Assembly (NCBI RefSeq): GCF_002931555.1
Contig: NZ_PSTZ01000001.1
Location: 186,001 to 250,000, forward strand
Direction of reading: 5' to 3'
From: Pseudoclavibacter sp. RFBB5
Lineage (GTDB): Bacteria > Actinomycetota > Actinomycetes > Actinomycetales > Microbacteriaceae
Length of the DNA: 64,000 bases
Shown: positions 7,511 through 16,245 of the stretch, in pieces
Layout of the letters: every line of letters starts with the position of its first letter
How positions within the stretch are numbered: position 1 is the first letter of the stretch
Notes under the pieces: generated by a model
Database searches by the model: none
What the model was told of the DNA's origin: nothing
Seen by the model: the letters and a program-made list of their open reading frames with translations, nothing else
Program-made: the position numbers and the translations under genes

Positions 7511-8904
7511 GCGTCCGCCCCCTCCCACACGCCGTCGACTCGACGGGGCACGCGCGACCGCGGATCCTCCCTGAGCTCGTCCGGCAGGAACCTGTCCGGC
7601 GTGCTCTGCCAGGTCACTGCTCGCATCCACCTGTCGATGGCCGATGCCCCGACGGAGGTGCTGGAGGCGTTCGTCGATGCCGGGTACGGCCCTCCGTGCG
7701 TCGTCGCCCAGGCCACGCGGACACCCGTCGGCACGCCGTTGACGATGACCCGGCCGCTCGTCGATGCGGCCGCGTCGAGCAGTTCGTCGATCGCGTCGAG
7801 GTCCTGGCCTGTCGCGCGCACGGTCGTCGTGAGCTGACCCCCGAGCGCACGGAGCGTTCCGGGGACCTCGTCAAGCGACCTGTAGGTGACGAGCAGCGCT
7901 GCCGGGCCGAAGACCTCCTCCTCCAGCGTGCCCGCGAGCTCGCCCAGCGAGGTGATCCCGAGCATCGCCGTCTGGCCCTGCGACGTCGCCCGGCCGTCGA
8001 CGAGGGCCCGCACTCCCGCCCGCCGCCAGTCATCGAGACGGTGCTCGTATCGCTCCGTGATCCCGGGGGAGAGGAGCGGCTGGGGCTCGGCGTCGGCGAT
8101 GCGCCCGGAGATGGTGGCGATGAGCGTCGCCGCCGACTCCGGGATGAAGATCAGCCCCGGCTTCGTGCAGAGCTGTCCGGCGCTCGCGGTGACGGCCGCG
8201 GCCAGCTGCTCGGCGAGCTCCTCGGCATCGGTCTCGGCGGCCTCTGGCGCGACGACCGTCGGATTGGTGCTGCTCATCTCCGCGAACACCGGGATCGGGG
8301 TCTCCCTCGCCGCAGCGAAGTCGAAGAGCGCCCGCCCGCCTGACACCGAGCCGGTGAAGCCGACGGCCGCCACGGAGGGATCCTCGACGAGTGCGCGGCC
8401 CGCATCCCGTTCGGTCACGATCCGGAGGGCACCGACGGGGAAGCCGTTCGACTCGAGTGCGTCGCGGACCACCAGGTGGGTCGCCCTGCTCGTCTCGGGG
8501 AGGCCGGGATGCGTCTTCACGACCACGGGGCAGCCCGCGGCGAGGGCGGAGACCGTGTCCCCGCCGAAGACGCCGAAGGCGAATGGGAAGTTGCCCGCCG
8601 CGAAGACGGCGATCGGCCCGATCGGTACGCGCATTCGGCGTAGCTCCGGCGCGCCAGGCGCCTCGTGGTCGATCGCCGCGTCGAGGTAGCTTCCTTCGTC
8701 GATGAGGTCGGCGAACAGCTCGGCCTGCGAGGCCGTGCGTTCGATCTCCCCACCGAGGCGGGCTGCGCTGAGGCTCGTCTCGGCGGCCGCGATCGCGACC
8801 AGCTCCGATGCATCCTCCCGGATGGCGGCCGCCGCGGCGCGGAGCCCACGGGCGCGAACACCGCGTTCCGTGTTCCGAAGGAGGGTCCAGGCGTCGACGC
8901 TCAC
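7507..8904 (-). CDS. Aldehyde dehydrogenase, 2-oxoglutarate-semialdehyde type
   Basis: A 465-residue aldehyde dehydrogenase. FAAGNFPFAFGVFGGDT, GFTGSVSGG, VFAEMSSTNPTVV (general-base Glu) and ASAGQLCTKPG (nucleophilic Cys) match the group that oxidises alpha-ketoglutaric semialdehyde (2,5-dioxovalerate) to 2-oxoglutarate with NAD(P). That fits the dehydratases encoded in the divergent arm of this locus. The GTG start at 8904 overlaps the permease TGA (GTGA), which is better than any upstream in-frame start. Activity on another aldehyde remains possible. Confidence 0.85.
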   Translation of the reverse strand: MSVDAWTLLRNTERGVRARGLRAAAAAIREDASELVAIAAAETSLSAARLGGEIERTASQAELFADLIDEGSYLDAAIDHEAPGAPELRRMRVPIGPIAVFAAGNFPFAFGVFGGDTVSALAAGCPVVVKTHPGLPETSRATHLVVRDALESNGFPVGALRIVTERDAGRALVEDPSVAAVGFTGSVSGGRALFDFAAARETPIPVFAEMSSTNPTVVAPEAAETDAEELAEQLAAAVTASAGQLCTKPGLIFIPESAATLIATISGRIADAEPQPLLSPGITERYEHRLDDWRRAGVRALVDGRATSQGQTAMLGITSLGELAGTLEEEVFGPAALLVTYRSLDEVPGTLRALGGQLTTTVRATGQDLDAIDELLDAAASTSGRVIVNGVPTGVRVAWATTHGGPYPASTNASSTSVGASAIDRWMRAVTWQSTPDRFLPDELREDPRSRVPRRVDGVWEGADA

Positions 8905-9812
8905 CCCTTGACCGCCCCAGCGCTGAGGCCCTGAACCAGGTACTTCTGCACGTAGGCGAAGACCGCGACGACGGGCACGACCGCGACGACGCCGCCGGCT
9001 GCCAGCGCGCCGAAGTCGGTCCCGAACTCGCCGAGCAGGTAGCTCAGCCCGACCGGGATCGTGAACTGGTCCTGGGAGGTGATGAACATGATCGCGAAGA
9101 GGAAGTTGTTCCACGCGCTGATGAAGGCGAACGAGCCGACGGCGACGATGCCCGGCTTGAGCAGCGGCAGGACGACGGTGATGAAGGCTCTGAACCGAGA
9201 GCATCCGTCGACCCACGCCTGCTCCTCCAGGTCGATGGGCACGTTGCGTATGAACCCGGCCATCAAGACCAGCGAGAGTGGCAGCTGGAAGACCGTGTCG
9301 GAGATGATGAGCGCCCAGAGCGAGTTCGTCAGGCCGAGCCCGTTGAAGACCTGGAACAGGGGGATCAGCAGCATCGCACCTGGGATGAACTGCGTGCAGA
9401 GCATGATCAGCACGAACGCCGACTTGCCCTTGAAGGCGAACCGGGCGAGCGCGTAGCCGCCGAGGAGGCCGATGACGGTGGAGATGACAAGGCTCACGCC
9501 GGCCACGTACAGGCTGTTGAGGAAAAAGACCCCGAAGCCGTTCCCGTTCCACACCTTGATGAAGTGGTCGAAGGTGATGGGCCATGGCACCAGCGAGGTC
9601 GAGCCGGCTGGGCGGAAGGCGAACAGCAGCATCCAGTAGAACGGCACGAGCGTGAAGATCAGCGCGATCGTCAGCGGCACGGCGAGCAGGAGCCGGTCGA
9701 GCAGCGACTTCGGCCGCGGCTTGTTGAGCGGAGCCTCCTTCTTGCTCGTGGGCGTCTCGGGCTCTGTGGGCGCCGGAAGGCCCTGCGGCTGCGCGAGTGT
9801 GGTGAGGGACAT
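8901..9812 (-). CDS. CUT1 carbohydrate ABC transporter permease (MalG-like)
   Basis: A 303-residue membrane protein with a hydrophilic N-terminal tail (about 1-38) and six membrane segments. The EAA loop EEQAWVDGCSRFRAFITVVL precedes the last two segments, as in MalG-type permeases. It pairs with the upstream permease to form the channel of a sugar or sugar-acid importer; no ATPase gene is in the operon, as is common for CUT1 systems that share an MsmK/MsiK-type ATPase. The gene starts 1 bp after the previous stop and overlaps the next gene. Confidence 0.92.
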   Translation of the reverse strand: MSLTTLAQPQGLPAPTEPETPTSKKEAPLNKPRPKSLLDRLLLAVPLTIALIFTLVPFYWMLLFAFRPAGSTSLVPWPITFDHFIKVWNGNGFGVFFLNSLYVAGVSLVISTVIGLLGGYALARFAFKGKSAFVLIMLCTQFIPGAMLLIPLFQVFNGLGLTNSLWALIISDTVFQLPLSLVLMAGFIRNVPIDLEEQAWVDGCSRFRAFITVVLPLLKPGIVAVGSFAFISAWNNFLFAIMFITSQDQFTIPVGLSYLLGEFGTDFGALAAGGVVAVVPVVAVFAYVQKYLVQGLSAGAVKG

Positions 9813-9813
9813 G

Positions 9814-10731
9814 TCAGTTCTCCCGTCCGAAGCGGTTCGCTCGGAGATAGATCACGGTGAACACGATGAGGATGATGAAGGCGATGACGGTCAGCGCCGA
9901 CCCGTAGCCGAACTCGCGGTCGAAGATCGCGGTCTGGGCGACGTAGAGGGGAAGCGTGGTCGTCGAACCGGCGGGCCCACCGCCCGTCAGCGTGAAGAGG
10001 AGGTCGACGTTGTTGAACTCCCACACCGCCCTGAGCAGGGTCGCGATGACCACGGCCTGGCGCACGTGCGGCCAGGTGATCGACACGAACTTGCGGATGC
10101 GACCCGCACCGTCCATCTCGGCGGACTCGTAGAGGTCCTGCGGGACCGACTGCAGGTCGGCGAGGATGAGGATCGCGAAGAAGGGCGCGCCCTTCCAGAG
10201 CTCGGCGAGGACCGCCGCCCAGAACGCCGTTCCCTCGCCGGACAGCAGCGAGGTGCCGTACTGGACGAGGCCCATGTCGGCCAGGTAGCGCCCGAGGCCC
10301 GTCGTCGGGTTGTAGATGAGCAGCCAGATCGTGGTGGTGAGGATGCCGGCGACCGCCCACGGCGTGAAGACCAGCGAGCGCACGATGCCTCGGCCCTTGA
10401 ACGCCTGGTTGATGAGGAGGGCCAGGATCATCCCGAAGATGAACTGGAGGCCGACCTCGACGATCACCCACTGGAACGTGAAGCCGAGACTGCGCCAGAA
10501 CTTCTCGTCCGAGGCGATGTCGGCGAAGTTGCCGAGCCCCACGAAGCCGTTGTAGATCGGGAACGTCGGGTTGTACTGCTGGAGGCTGTAGTAGAAGACG
10601 CTGCCTACGGGGTAGACGAGGAAGATCAGGACCAGCGCGGCGGCCGGGGCGATCAGTGCGTACGGGTACCACTTCGTGCGGTTCATCTTCGGCCTTGGCG
10701 GCTTCGTCTGGGGGACCGTTTTCGTCATCAT
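9814..10731 (-). CDS. CUT1 carbohydrate ABC transporter permease (MalF-like)
   Basis: A 305-residue permease with six predicted membrane segments starting at WYPYALIAPAAALVLIFLVY. The long periplasmic region contains SLQQYNPTFPIYNGFVGLGN, the usual MalF/UgpA-type motif before the second segment. The EAA loop is LYESAEMDGAGRIRKFVSIT. It forms a heterodimer with the MalG-like partner and receives substrate from the binding protein encoded just upstream. A hairpin lies between the binding protein and this gene. Confidence 0.92.
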   Translation of the reverse strand: MMTKTVPQTKPPRPKMNRTKWYPYALIAPAAALVLIFLVYPVGSVFYYSLQQYNPTFPIYNGFVGLGNFADIASDEKFWRSLGFTFQWVIVEVGLQFIFGMILALLINQAFKGRGIVRSLVFTPWAVAGILTTTIWLLIYNPTTGLGRYLADMGLVQYGTSLLSGEGTAFWAAVLAELWKGAPFFAILILADLQSVPQDLYESAEMDGAGRIRKFVSITWPHVRQAVVIATLLRAVWEFNNVDLLFTLTGGGPAGSTTTLPLYVAQTAIFDREFGYGSALTVIAFIILIVFTVIYLRANRFGREN

Positions 10732-10741
10732 TTCCTTTCCA

Positions 10742-10771
10742 CCGTGGCGGGAGAGAGAGCTCCCGCCACGG
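10742..10771 (-). terminator. Perfect 12-bp hairpin between binding protein and permease genes
   Basis: CCGTGGCGGGAG pairs with CTCCCGCCACGG around a 6-base AGAGAG loop. It occupies the gap after the binding-protein stop. Such hairpins commonly let the binding protein be made in excess of the permeases by partial termination or by blocking 3' decay; which applies here is inference. Confidence 0.65.
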
Positions 10772-10789
10772 CGCGGCTTGATCGCAGGA

Positions 10790-12115
10790 TCAAGATGTGA
10801 GTTCTTGGTACCGTTCGTTGGCCTCGGTGAGTGAGTCCGCCCACTTGGTGCAGAACTCGGTGACCGTCATCTGCCCCTGGAGGACGCGCTGCCAGTCGGG
10901 GAGCATGTCGGTGCCGGTGATGGACGTCCACTCGGGCAGGTAGTAGGGCACGTTCATGGACACGGCGTCGGGGTTCTGGCTCGACGCGATGGCTGCTGAG
11001 ATGGCTGGGTTGTCCTGCACCCACTGGTCCTCGAACACCGCGGTGTTGCCGGGGATGTAGCCGGAGGCCTCGGCCCAGAAGCTGTTGCCCTCCTGGCCCA
11101 TCGTGAACTCGAGGAACTTGGAGGCGGCCTCCTTCTTCTCGCTCTGCTCGAACATCGCGAAGCCGGTCGTGAGGCGTCCGATCACCTCGACGCCGTTGTC
11201 CGCCTCGTACGGGGTGTTGACGGCGATCTGCTCGGGCTCGAGAGTCTGCAGCATGGTCGGGTACGAGCCGATCGAGTGGCTGAGCATGCCGGCACCGCCG
11301 CCGGTGAACTGCGCGATCATCACCTTGAAGTCGGCCGTCAGGTCGCTCTCGGCGGTCGTCGTCTTGTAGAGGTCGACGTACTTCTGGGCGGCCTCGATGA
11401 CCGCCGGGTCGTCGAGGGTCGCCTTGCCGCTCTCATCGAAGATCTCGGCGATGCCTGCTCGCGTGTAGACCATCTGCATGAACTGCGGGAAGAAGCCGTT
11501 GCCACCGCGGATGGTGTACCCGAACTGTCCGGACGACTGGTCGGTCAGCGCGGCCGCTGCCGCGTCGAACTCGTCCCAGTTCTCCGGCACGCCGAGGCCC
11601 GCATCCGCGAGCCAGTCGGCCCGGTAGTAGATGGTGTCGGCGATCGCCGTGGCCGGTGTCATGTAGAGGGCCCCGTCTGGGACGGCCTTGCGCGTGCTGT
11701 CGACGAGGCCGGGGTCGAGCTGCTCCTCCCATCCGCCCGCCTCGATGAGGTCGTCGATGGGGGCGAGCGCGCCCTGGGCGACGAGGCCGGAGAGATCGGA
11801 AGCCTTCGGGGTGACGAGGTCAGGGGTCGAGTTCGTCGCGATCGCGGTGCCGATCTTCTGCATGTAGGAGTCGGTCGGGAGCCCGAGGTACTCGATCTTG
11901 ATGTCCGGGTTCTCGGCCTCGAACATGGAGATGAGCTCTTGGAGGCTCTCCGTCCGCTCCGGCCTGGTGTCCGTATCCCACAGCTGCAGCGTGACGACGC
12001 CGTCCTCCGCGACGTCGCCTCCGCCCGCGCAGGCTGTCAGCGCGAGTGTCGCGGTGAGTGCGCCGGCAAGCGCTGCGGTCGTGAGCTTCCGTCTCCGGGG
12101 GTGAGAACGCGTCAT
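10790..12115 (-). CDS. CUT1 extracellular sugar-binding lipoprotein
   Basis: A 441-residue family-1 extracellular solute-binding protein. The basic N-terminus, hydrophobic stretch and lipobox LTAC (Cys29) mark a lipoprotein. The mature protein starts VTLQLWDTDTRPERTESLQE and continues FEAENPDIKIEYLGLPTDSY, typical of MalE/UgpB-like proteins. ATG 12115 is chosen over a start 20 codons upstream because GAAAGGA precedes it and the signal peptide begins there. The ligand is probably the sugar or sugar acid degraded by the neighbouring enzymes. Confidence 0.9.
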   Translation of the reverse strand: MTRSHPRRRKLTTAALAGALTATLALTACAGGGDVAEDGVVTLQLWDTDTRPERTESLQELISMFEAENPDIKIEYLGLPTDSYMQKIGTAIATNSTPDLVTPKASDLSGLVAQGALAPIDDLIEAGGWEEQLDPGLVDSTRKAVPDGALYMTPATAIADTIYYRADWLADAGLGVPENWDEFDAAAAALTDQSSGQFGYTIRGGNGFFPQFMQMVYTRAGIAEIFDESGKATLDDPAVIEAAQKYVDLYKTTTAESDLTADFKVMIAQFTGGGAGMLSHSIGSYPTMLQTLEPEQIAVNTPYEADNGVEVIGRLTTGFAMFEQSEKKEAASKFLEFTMGQEGNSFWAEASGYIPGNTAVFEDQWVQDNPAISAAIASSQNPDAVSMNVPYYLPEWTSITGTDMLPDWQRVLQGQMTVTEFCTKWADSLTEANERYQELTS

Positions 12116-12178
12116 TGCGATTCCTTTCGTGGCCTCGTTGCCGTTGCACCGTCGAGCGGCGATGCGGTCGATCATATA

Positions 12179-12220
12179 CTAGACACCATACATGCTCTAT
12201 CAGATCGTGCTAGTGTCCAT
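12179..12220 (+). promoter_or_regulatory. Divergent promoter region with paired candidate GntR sites
   Basis: Two 11-bp elements, CTAGACACCAT (12179-12189) and CTAGTGTCCAT (12210-12220), lie 31 bp apart, three helical turns, between the divergent transport and gntR operons. TATACT at 12175-12180 is a good -10 for the gntR side. They are the best candidate operators for the GntR protein encoded 17 bp downstream. Confidence 0.45.
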
Positions 12221-12236
12221 TTCGAAGGAGGGCCAC

Positions 12237-12899
12237 ATGAGCTTTGAACCCTTGGCCCCGATGGCGACGCCGTTGTCGCGTACTGGGCATGTAGTTGAAT
12301 CGTTGAGGAAATCGATCCTCTCTGGAGCACTTCGAGCGGGGCAGCCCCTGGTCGAGTCAGAGCTCGCCGCGAGCTTCGGGGTGTCGAAGACCCCCGTGCG
12401 CGAAGCGCTGAAGACGCTGGCGGGACTCGGCTTGGTCACGATGATGGAGTACCGCGGTGCCGTGGTCCGCTCCGTCGACTACGAGATGGCGCGTGCCGTC
12501 TTCGAGGTGCGCTGCCTGCTCGAGCCGGAGGCTGTCAGGCTCGCGGTCGGCAACGGCATCGATCTGACCGCGGCACAGCACGCGCTCGAGCGCTCTGAAG
12601 CCGCGAAGGACAGCGCCGAGCGGAGCATCGCCAACCGCGACTTCCACCGGCTGACCTACGCGAGCTGCGGCAACCCCCTCCTGCTCTCCATGCTCGACGA
12701 CCTGCGCGACCAGACGGCGCTCATCAGCGTGACGGCCTGGCAGAACGGGATCACCTGGGTCCACGAGGCGCACGAGCACGTCGCGATCCTCGAGGCCGCC
12801 GCGCGAGGCGACGCCGAAGAGGCCAAGCACCTCGTCGACCTCCACATCCGACGCTTCACCGAACACGCCCTCACTCTCCTGGAGGAACACCATGCATGA
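12237..12899 (+). CDS. GntR/FadR-family regulator of the sugar-acid locus
   Basis: A 220-residue regulator. The N-terminal winged helix (about 15-85) contains LRAGQPLVESELAASFGVSK and TPVREALKTLAGLGLV, the GntR signature. The C-terminal all-helical FCD domain (about 90-210) binds an acid effector, usually through a metal held by Asp and His residues (DFHRLTYASC, HEHVAILEAA, LHIRRF). It should repress the locus until its sugar acid or breakdown product appears. ATG 12237 follows AAGGAGG. The gene overlaps the next one by 8 bp. Confidence 0.9.
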   Translation: MSFEPLAPMATPLSRTGHVVESLRKSILSGALRAGQPLVESELAASFGVSKTPVREALKTLAGLGLVTMMEYRGAVVRSVDYEMARAVFEVRCLLEPEAVRLAVGNGIDLTAAQHALERSEAAKDSAERSIANRDFHRLTYASCGNPLLLSMLDDLRDQTALISVTAWQNGITWVHEAHEHVAILEAAARGDAEEAKHLVDLHIRRFTEHALTLLEEHHA

Positions 12900-13821
12900 G
12901 CAAGCAGCCCGCCTCTCGGACGTCGTGGCGATCCCGGTGACGCCGTTCGCCGACGGCGCCATCGACTTTCAGACCCTGAGATCAGTGCTCGACCGGATGC
13001 TCGACGCGGGCGTTCGGGTCCTCACCCCCAACGGGAACACTGGCGAGTTCTACGCGCTCCGCCCCGACGAGCGCCTCGACATCGTGCGTGCCGTCTCGAC
13101 CCACGCGAGCGGCAGGGCGCTCATCGTCGCCGGAGTGGGCTTCGACACCGACACGGCGATCACGGATGGCCGGGCGGCGGCAGAGGTCGGCGCCGAGATG
13201 GTCATGATCCACCAGCCCGTGCATCCCTACATCTCCCGCACGGGGTGGATCGACTACCACGCGACGATCGCGGACGCGCTCCCCGAGCTGGGGGTCGTGC
13301 TCTACGTCCGGAACCCGTGGGTGGACGGCTCGATGATCGCGGAGCTGGCGGCCCGGAGCCCGAACGTCGTCGGCGTCAAGTACGCCATCGCCGACCCGGT
13401 CATGTTCGCCCGGGTGCGCAGCGCAGCCCCGCAGCTCGCCTGGATCGCCGGCCTCGCCGAGCCGTACGCGCTCTCCTACTTCGCGCACGGGGCGACCGGC
13501 TTCACCTCCGGCCTCGTCTGCGTCAACCCGGGCCTCTCCCTCGAGCTGCTGGACGCGTTGCGGGATGGCGACACGGCGACCGCGCGTCGGCTCACGGAAT
13601 CCATCCGCGAGTTCGAGGAGCTCCGCGCCCTCGACTCCAACGCCAACAACGTGAGCGTCATCAAGGAGGCGCTCTTCCAGCTCGGCGTCGGCTCACGAGC
13701 CGTCCGCCCGCCGAGCGCGGAGGTCGACGCAGCGACGGCGGCCCACGTGTCGCGCATCCTCACTGCGTGGTCGGCCAACCACGAGCTGCACTCGCACGCA
13801 GACCTCGCGGCGAGCGCATGA
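12892..13821 (+). CDS. DHDPS-family dehydratase/aldolase (2-keto-3-deoxy sugar acid)
   Basis: A 309-residue TIM-barrel protein of the dihydrodipicolinate synthase/N-acetylneuraminate lyase family. TPNGNTGEFYAL replaces the GTTGE loop, VVLYVRNP carries the catalytic Tyr, and NVVGVKYAI carries the Schiff-base Lys. Context suggests dehydration (and decarboxylation, if hexaric) of 5-keto-4-deoxyglucarate or 2-keto-3-deoxypentonate to 2-oxoglutarate semialdehyde. The dehydrogenase in the divergent operon would finish the route. An aldolase producing pyruvate is the main alternative. The start overlaps gntR. Confidence 0.85.
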   Translation: MHEQAARLSDVVAIPVTPFADGAIDFQTLRSVLDRMLDAGVRVLTPNGNTGEFYALRPDERLDIVRAVSTHASGRALIVAGVGFDTDTAITDGRAAAEVGAEMVMIHQPVHPYISRTGWIDYHATIADALPELGVVLYVRNPWVDGSMIAELAARSPNVVGVKYAIADPVMFARVRSAAPQLAWIAGLAEPYALSYFAHGATGFTSGLVCVNPGLSLELLDALRDGDTATARRLTESIREFEELRALDSNANNVSVIKEALFQLGVGSRAVRPPSAEVDAATAAHVSRILTAWSANHELHSHADLAASA

Positions 13822-14954
13822 AGATCGTCGGGCTGGAGGCCTTCCTCGCCCGAGTCGGCGACCGGCCGCGCGTGCTTGTCCGTCTCGACACGGACGAGGG
13901 CATCTCGGGCTGGGGTGAGGCCTACAACCACGGGCCCGACGAGGCGCTGTTCCCCATCTTCCAGTTCCTGCTCGAGCAGATCCGGAACGAGGACCCGACG
14001 CGGGTGGAGCACGTCACCCAGAAGCTGCTTCGGCTCGCCCGCTTCCCCCCTGGCGCGATCGGGCTCGCCGCGATCGCGGCGCTCGACCACGCGATGTGGG
14101 AGATCAGCGCCGTCTCGCTCGGGGTGCCCGTCTACCGGCTCCTCGGGGGACAGGTGAGGGACAGGGTCGGCGTGTACTGCGGGCTGTACTCGGCCCCGGA
14201 CCCGGAGGATGTGCGCGACCGCACCGCGGAGCTCAACGAGACCTACGGGTTCACGTCGTTCAAGCTCAGCCCGTGGCGGACCGACATCCACGACCGCAGG
14301 TGGGGGCTCGTCGTCAACGAGGTCGCGTCCTACTTCGGCGCCATCCGTGAGCACGCGGACCCGCGGTGGGAGTTCGGGTTCGACGCCCACGCGCAGGTCT
14401 TCGAGCCGTACAAGGCCATCGAGCTCGGCAATGCGCTCGCGCCGTTCCAGCCCATGTTCCTCGAGGAGCCGCTGCGGCCAGAGCACTTCGCCTCGTGGGG
14501 GCACCTCCGGGACCGGCTCGACGTTCCCCTCGCGACTGGCGAGAGCCTCTACTCCGCGCACGAGTTCCTCTCGCTGTTCAACGCGGGCGGCGTCGACATC
14601 GCACAGCCCGACATCGCCGTCGTCGGCGGCCTGTCGCAGATGCGTCGCATCGCGACGGTCGCGGAGCTGCACAACGTGATGCTCGCGCCTCACAACCCGA
14701 TGGGTCCGCTGGCGACCGCGCACAACGTGCACTTCGCGGCGGCCTGCAGCAACTTCCTGACGCTCGAGTACAAGTTCGACGAGACCACGTGGTGCCCGGA
14801 TCCCTATGTTCCGGAGGGCGGCTACCTCGAGCTGCGGGACGACCGACCGGGCTGGGGTGTGACGATCGACGAAGACGCGCTGCGGGCGTCCGACACCACG
14901 GTGTGGCACCGGCGCCTCGACATCAGGCCTGACGGAGCCTGGGGCTGGGCCTAG
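13818..14954 (+). CDS. Enolase-superfamily sugar-acid dehydratase (mandelate racemase group)
   Basis: A 378-residue enolase-superfamily enzyme. The barrel carries GFDAHAQ (Asp189 and His191), FLEEPL (Glu216/217), TGES (Glu242) and APHNPMGPLATAHN (His292), the ligand and acid-base pattern of galactonate/gluconate-type dehydratases. It should remove water from an aldonate or aldarate to give a 2-keto-3-deoxy acid, feeding the preceding enzyme. Hexarate, pentonate and hexonate substrates cannot be told apart from sequence. ATG 13818 overlaps the previous stop; the stop shares CTAG with the convergent next gene. Confidence 0.87.
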   Translation: MKIVGLEAFLARVGDRPRVLVRLDTDEGISGWGEAYNHGPDEALFPIFQFLLEQIRNEDPTRVEHVTQKLLRLARFPPGAIGLAAIAALDHAMWEISAVSLGVPVYRLLGGQVRDRVGVYCGLYSAPDPEDVRDRTAELNETYGFTSFKLSPWRTDIHDRRWGLVVNEVASYFGAIREHADPRWEFGFDAHAQVFEPYKAIELGNALAPFQPMFLEEPLRPEHFASWGHLRDRLDVPLATGESLYSAHEFLSLFNAGGVDIAQPDIAVVGGLSQMRRIATVAELHNVMLAPHNPMGPLATAHNVHFAAACSNFLTLEYKFDETTWCPDPYVPEGGYLELRDDRPGWGVTIDEDALRASDTTVWHRRLDIRPDGAWGWA

Positions 14955-15601
14955 CTGTCCGCTGTGCCGTCCCCGTCGCGTTCGGCCATCCGCTTCTGGA
15001 TGGCGGACGTGACGGGGCCGGTCAGGAGCAGCAGCAGCCACGTGTAGCGCGCCGGGTCTGGCCCGAAGAGGAACGCGACCGGGATGGACAGGGCGAACAC
15101 GGCCGGCACGACGAACGTGAAGGCTGAGCGGCGGCGAGCCGCGACCGAGTTCTCCGTCAACCCGCGGCGCACCGCGATGACCCAGATCACGTGCTGCGCG
15201 AGGGACGCGCAGATGATGCTGATGGCGTAGACCACGACGGGCAACGGCTGCGAGTCGACCGTCGACTCGCTCATCGACGCAGTTGTGAACGGCAGCACCA
15301 CGATGAAGAACATGGCCACGATGTTGGCGTTCAGCACCGCGCCGTCGAGCGCGTCGACCTGCCCCATGAGGCGGTGGTTGACCTTCCAGAAGTTCGCGAT
15401 CACGAAGAAGCTGATCGTGAACGCCAGCAGCTGGTCGAGCACACCGGAGCCGGCGAAGGCATCCCAGCTCGTCCAGTGCTCGGCCGTCGGCGGCTTGATG
15501 TCGACGATCAGCAGGGTGATCGCGACCGCGTAGATGGCGTCGAAGAAGGTCAGCCCTCGGTCGAACTCGGTGGTGCCGCGTGCGTAGCTGCGTGAAGCCA
15601 T
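14951..15601 (-). CDS. TMEM175-like potassium channel (DUF1211)
   Basis: A 216-residue membrane protein with about six helices. The first helix has RGLTFFDAIYAVAITLLIVD, the signature of bacterial TMEM175/DUF1211 channels, in which this helix lines a K+ pore as a tetramer. Other helices include LLAFTISFFVIANFW and NIVAMFFIVVLPFT. The length is that of a single-repeat bacterial member. It converges on the dehydratase gene and shares a four-base CTAG in which both stop codons lie. No link to the sugar locus is evident. Confidence 0.82.
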   Translation of the reverse strand: MASRSYARGTTEFDRGLTFFDAIYAVAITLLIVDIKPPTAEHWTSWDAFAGSGVLDQLLAFTISFFVIANFWKVNHRLMGQVDALDGAVLNANIVAMFFIVVLPFTTASMSESTVDSQPLPVVVYAISIICASLAQHVIWVIAVRRGLTENSVAARRRSAFTFVVPAVFALSIPVAFLFGPDPARYTWLLLLLTGPVTSAIQKRMAERDGDGTADS

Positions 15602-15618
15602 GTGGGGGATGCTCCGTG

Positions 15619-16191
15619 CTAATCGAGGGTGCGGATGACCTTCGCCGGGTTGCCGACGACGTTCGACGGCAGGTCCTTCGTGACGACGGCTCCGGCACCC
15701 ACGACCGTGTTCTCGCCGATCGTGACGCCCGGGCAGACGATGACGCCCCCGCCGAGCCAGACGTTATCGCCGAGCGTGATCGGCTCGCCCGCTTCGCAGC
15801 CGGCGCGCCGGGGCTCCGGGTCGAGCGGATGCGTCGGCGTCAGCAGCTGCACGTTCGGCCCGATCTGGCAGTGCGCCCCGATCGTGATCGGTGTCACGTC
15901 GAGGGCGACGAGACCCACGTTCACGAACGTGCCGGCGCCGATCGTGATGTTCGAGCGGTAGTCGACGTACAGGGGCGCCTTCACGGCAACCCCCTCGCCG
16001 AGGCTGCCGATGAGCTCCGCGAGGATCTCGGACGCGCGCTCCCCGTCGACCGGGAACGTCGCGTTGTAGTCAGCCTGCAGCCGGGTGGCGCGTTCCGCAC
16101 CCGCCGCCAGCTCGGGGTCGTCCGCGTGGTACAACTCACCGGCGAGCATCCGCTGCTTCATCGTGCGGCCATCGTCGAGGTTCAGCATCAT
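15619..16191 (-). CDS. Sugar O-acetyltransferase (maltose/galactoside acetyltransferase-like)
   Basis: A 190-residue left-handed beta-helix acetyltransferase. The N-terminal Mac domain has KQRMLAGELYHADDPEL. The hexapeptide repeats follow (ITIGAGTFVNVGLVALD, ITIGAHCQIGPNVQLLTPTH with the catalytic His in TPTHP, LGDNVWLGGGVIVCPGVTIG, VVGAGAVVTKDLPSNVVGNP). It transfers acetyl from acetyl-CoA to a sugar hydroxyl in the cytoplasm, probably as a detoxifying step. ATG 16191 and ATG 16188 are both possible starts. It is divergent from the methyltransferase, 54 bp away. Confidence 0.92.
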   Translation of the reverse strand: MMLNLDDGRTMKQRMLAGELYHADDPELAAGAERATRLQADYNATFPVDGERASEILAELIGSLGEGVAVKAPLYVDYRSNITIGAGTFVNVGLVALDVTPITIGAHCQIGPNVQLLTPTHPLDPEPRRAGCEAGEPITLGDNVWLGGGVIVCPGVTIGENTVVGAGAVVTKDLPSNVVGNPAKVIRTLD

Positions 16192-16245
16192 GGCGAGAAC
16201 ACTAGCGTGCGCGCTCAGGGCAACGAATGACGTTAATCTCGACAG

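Noticed and set aside
8905-9585. N-terminal extension of the semialdehyde dehydrogenase into the permease gene
   Set aside because: The extension runs out of phase through the MalG-like permease; the GTG at 8904, overlapping the permease stop, gives a normal dehydrogenase N-terminus.
13476-15698. 740-codon minus-strand frame over the dehydratase and TMEM175 genes
   Set aside because: No recognisable domain; both real genes are clear in other frames.
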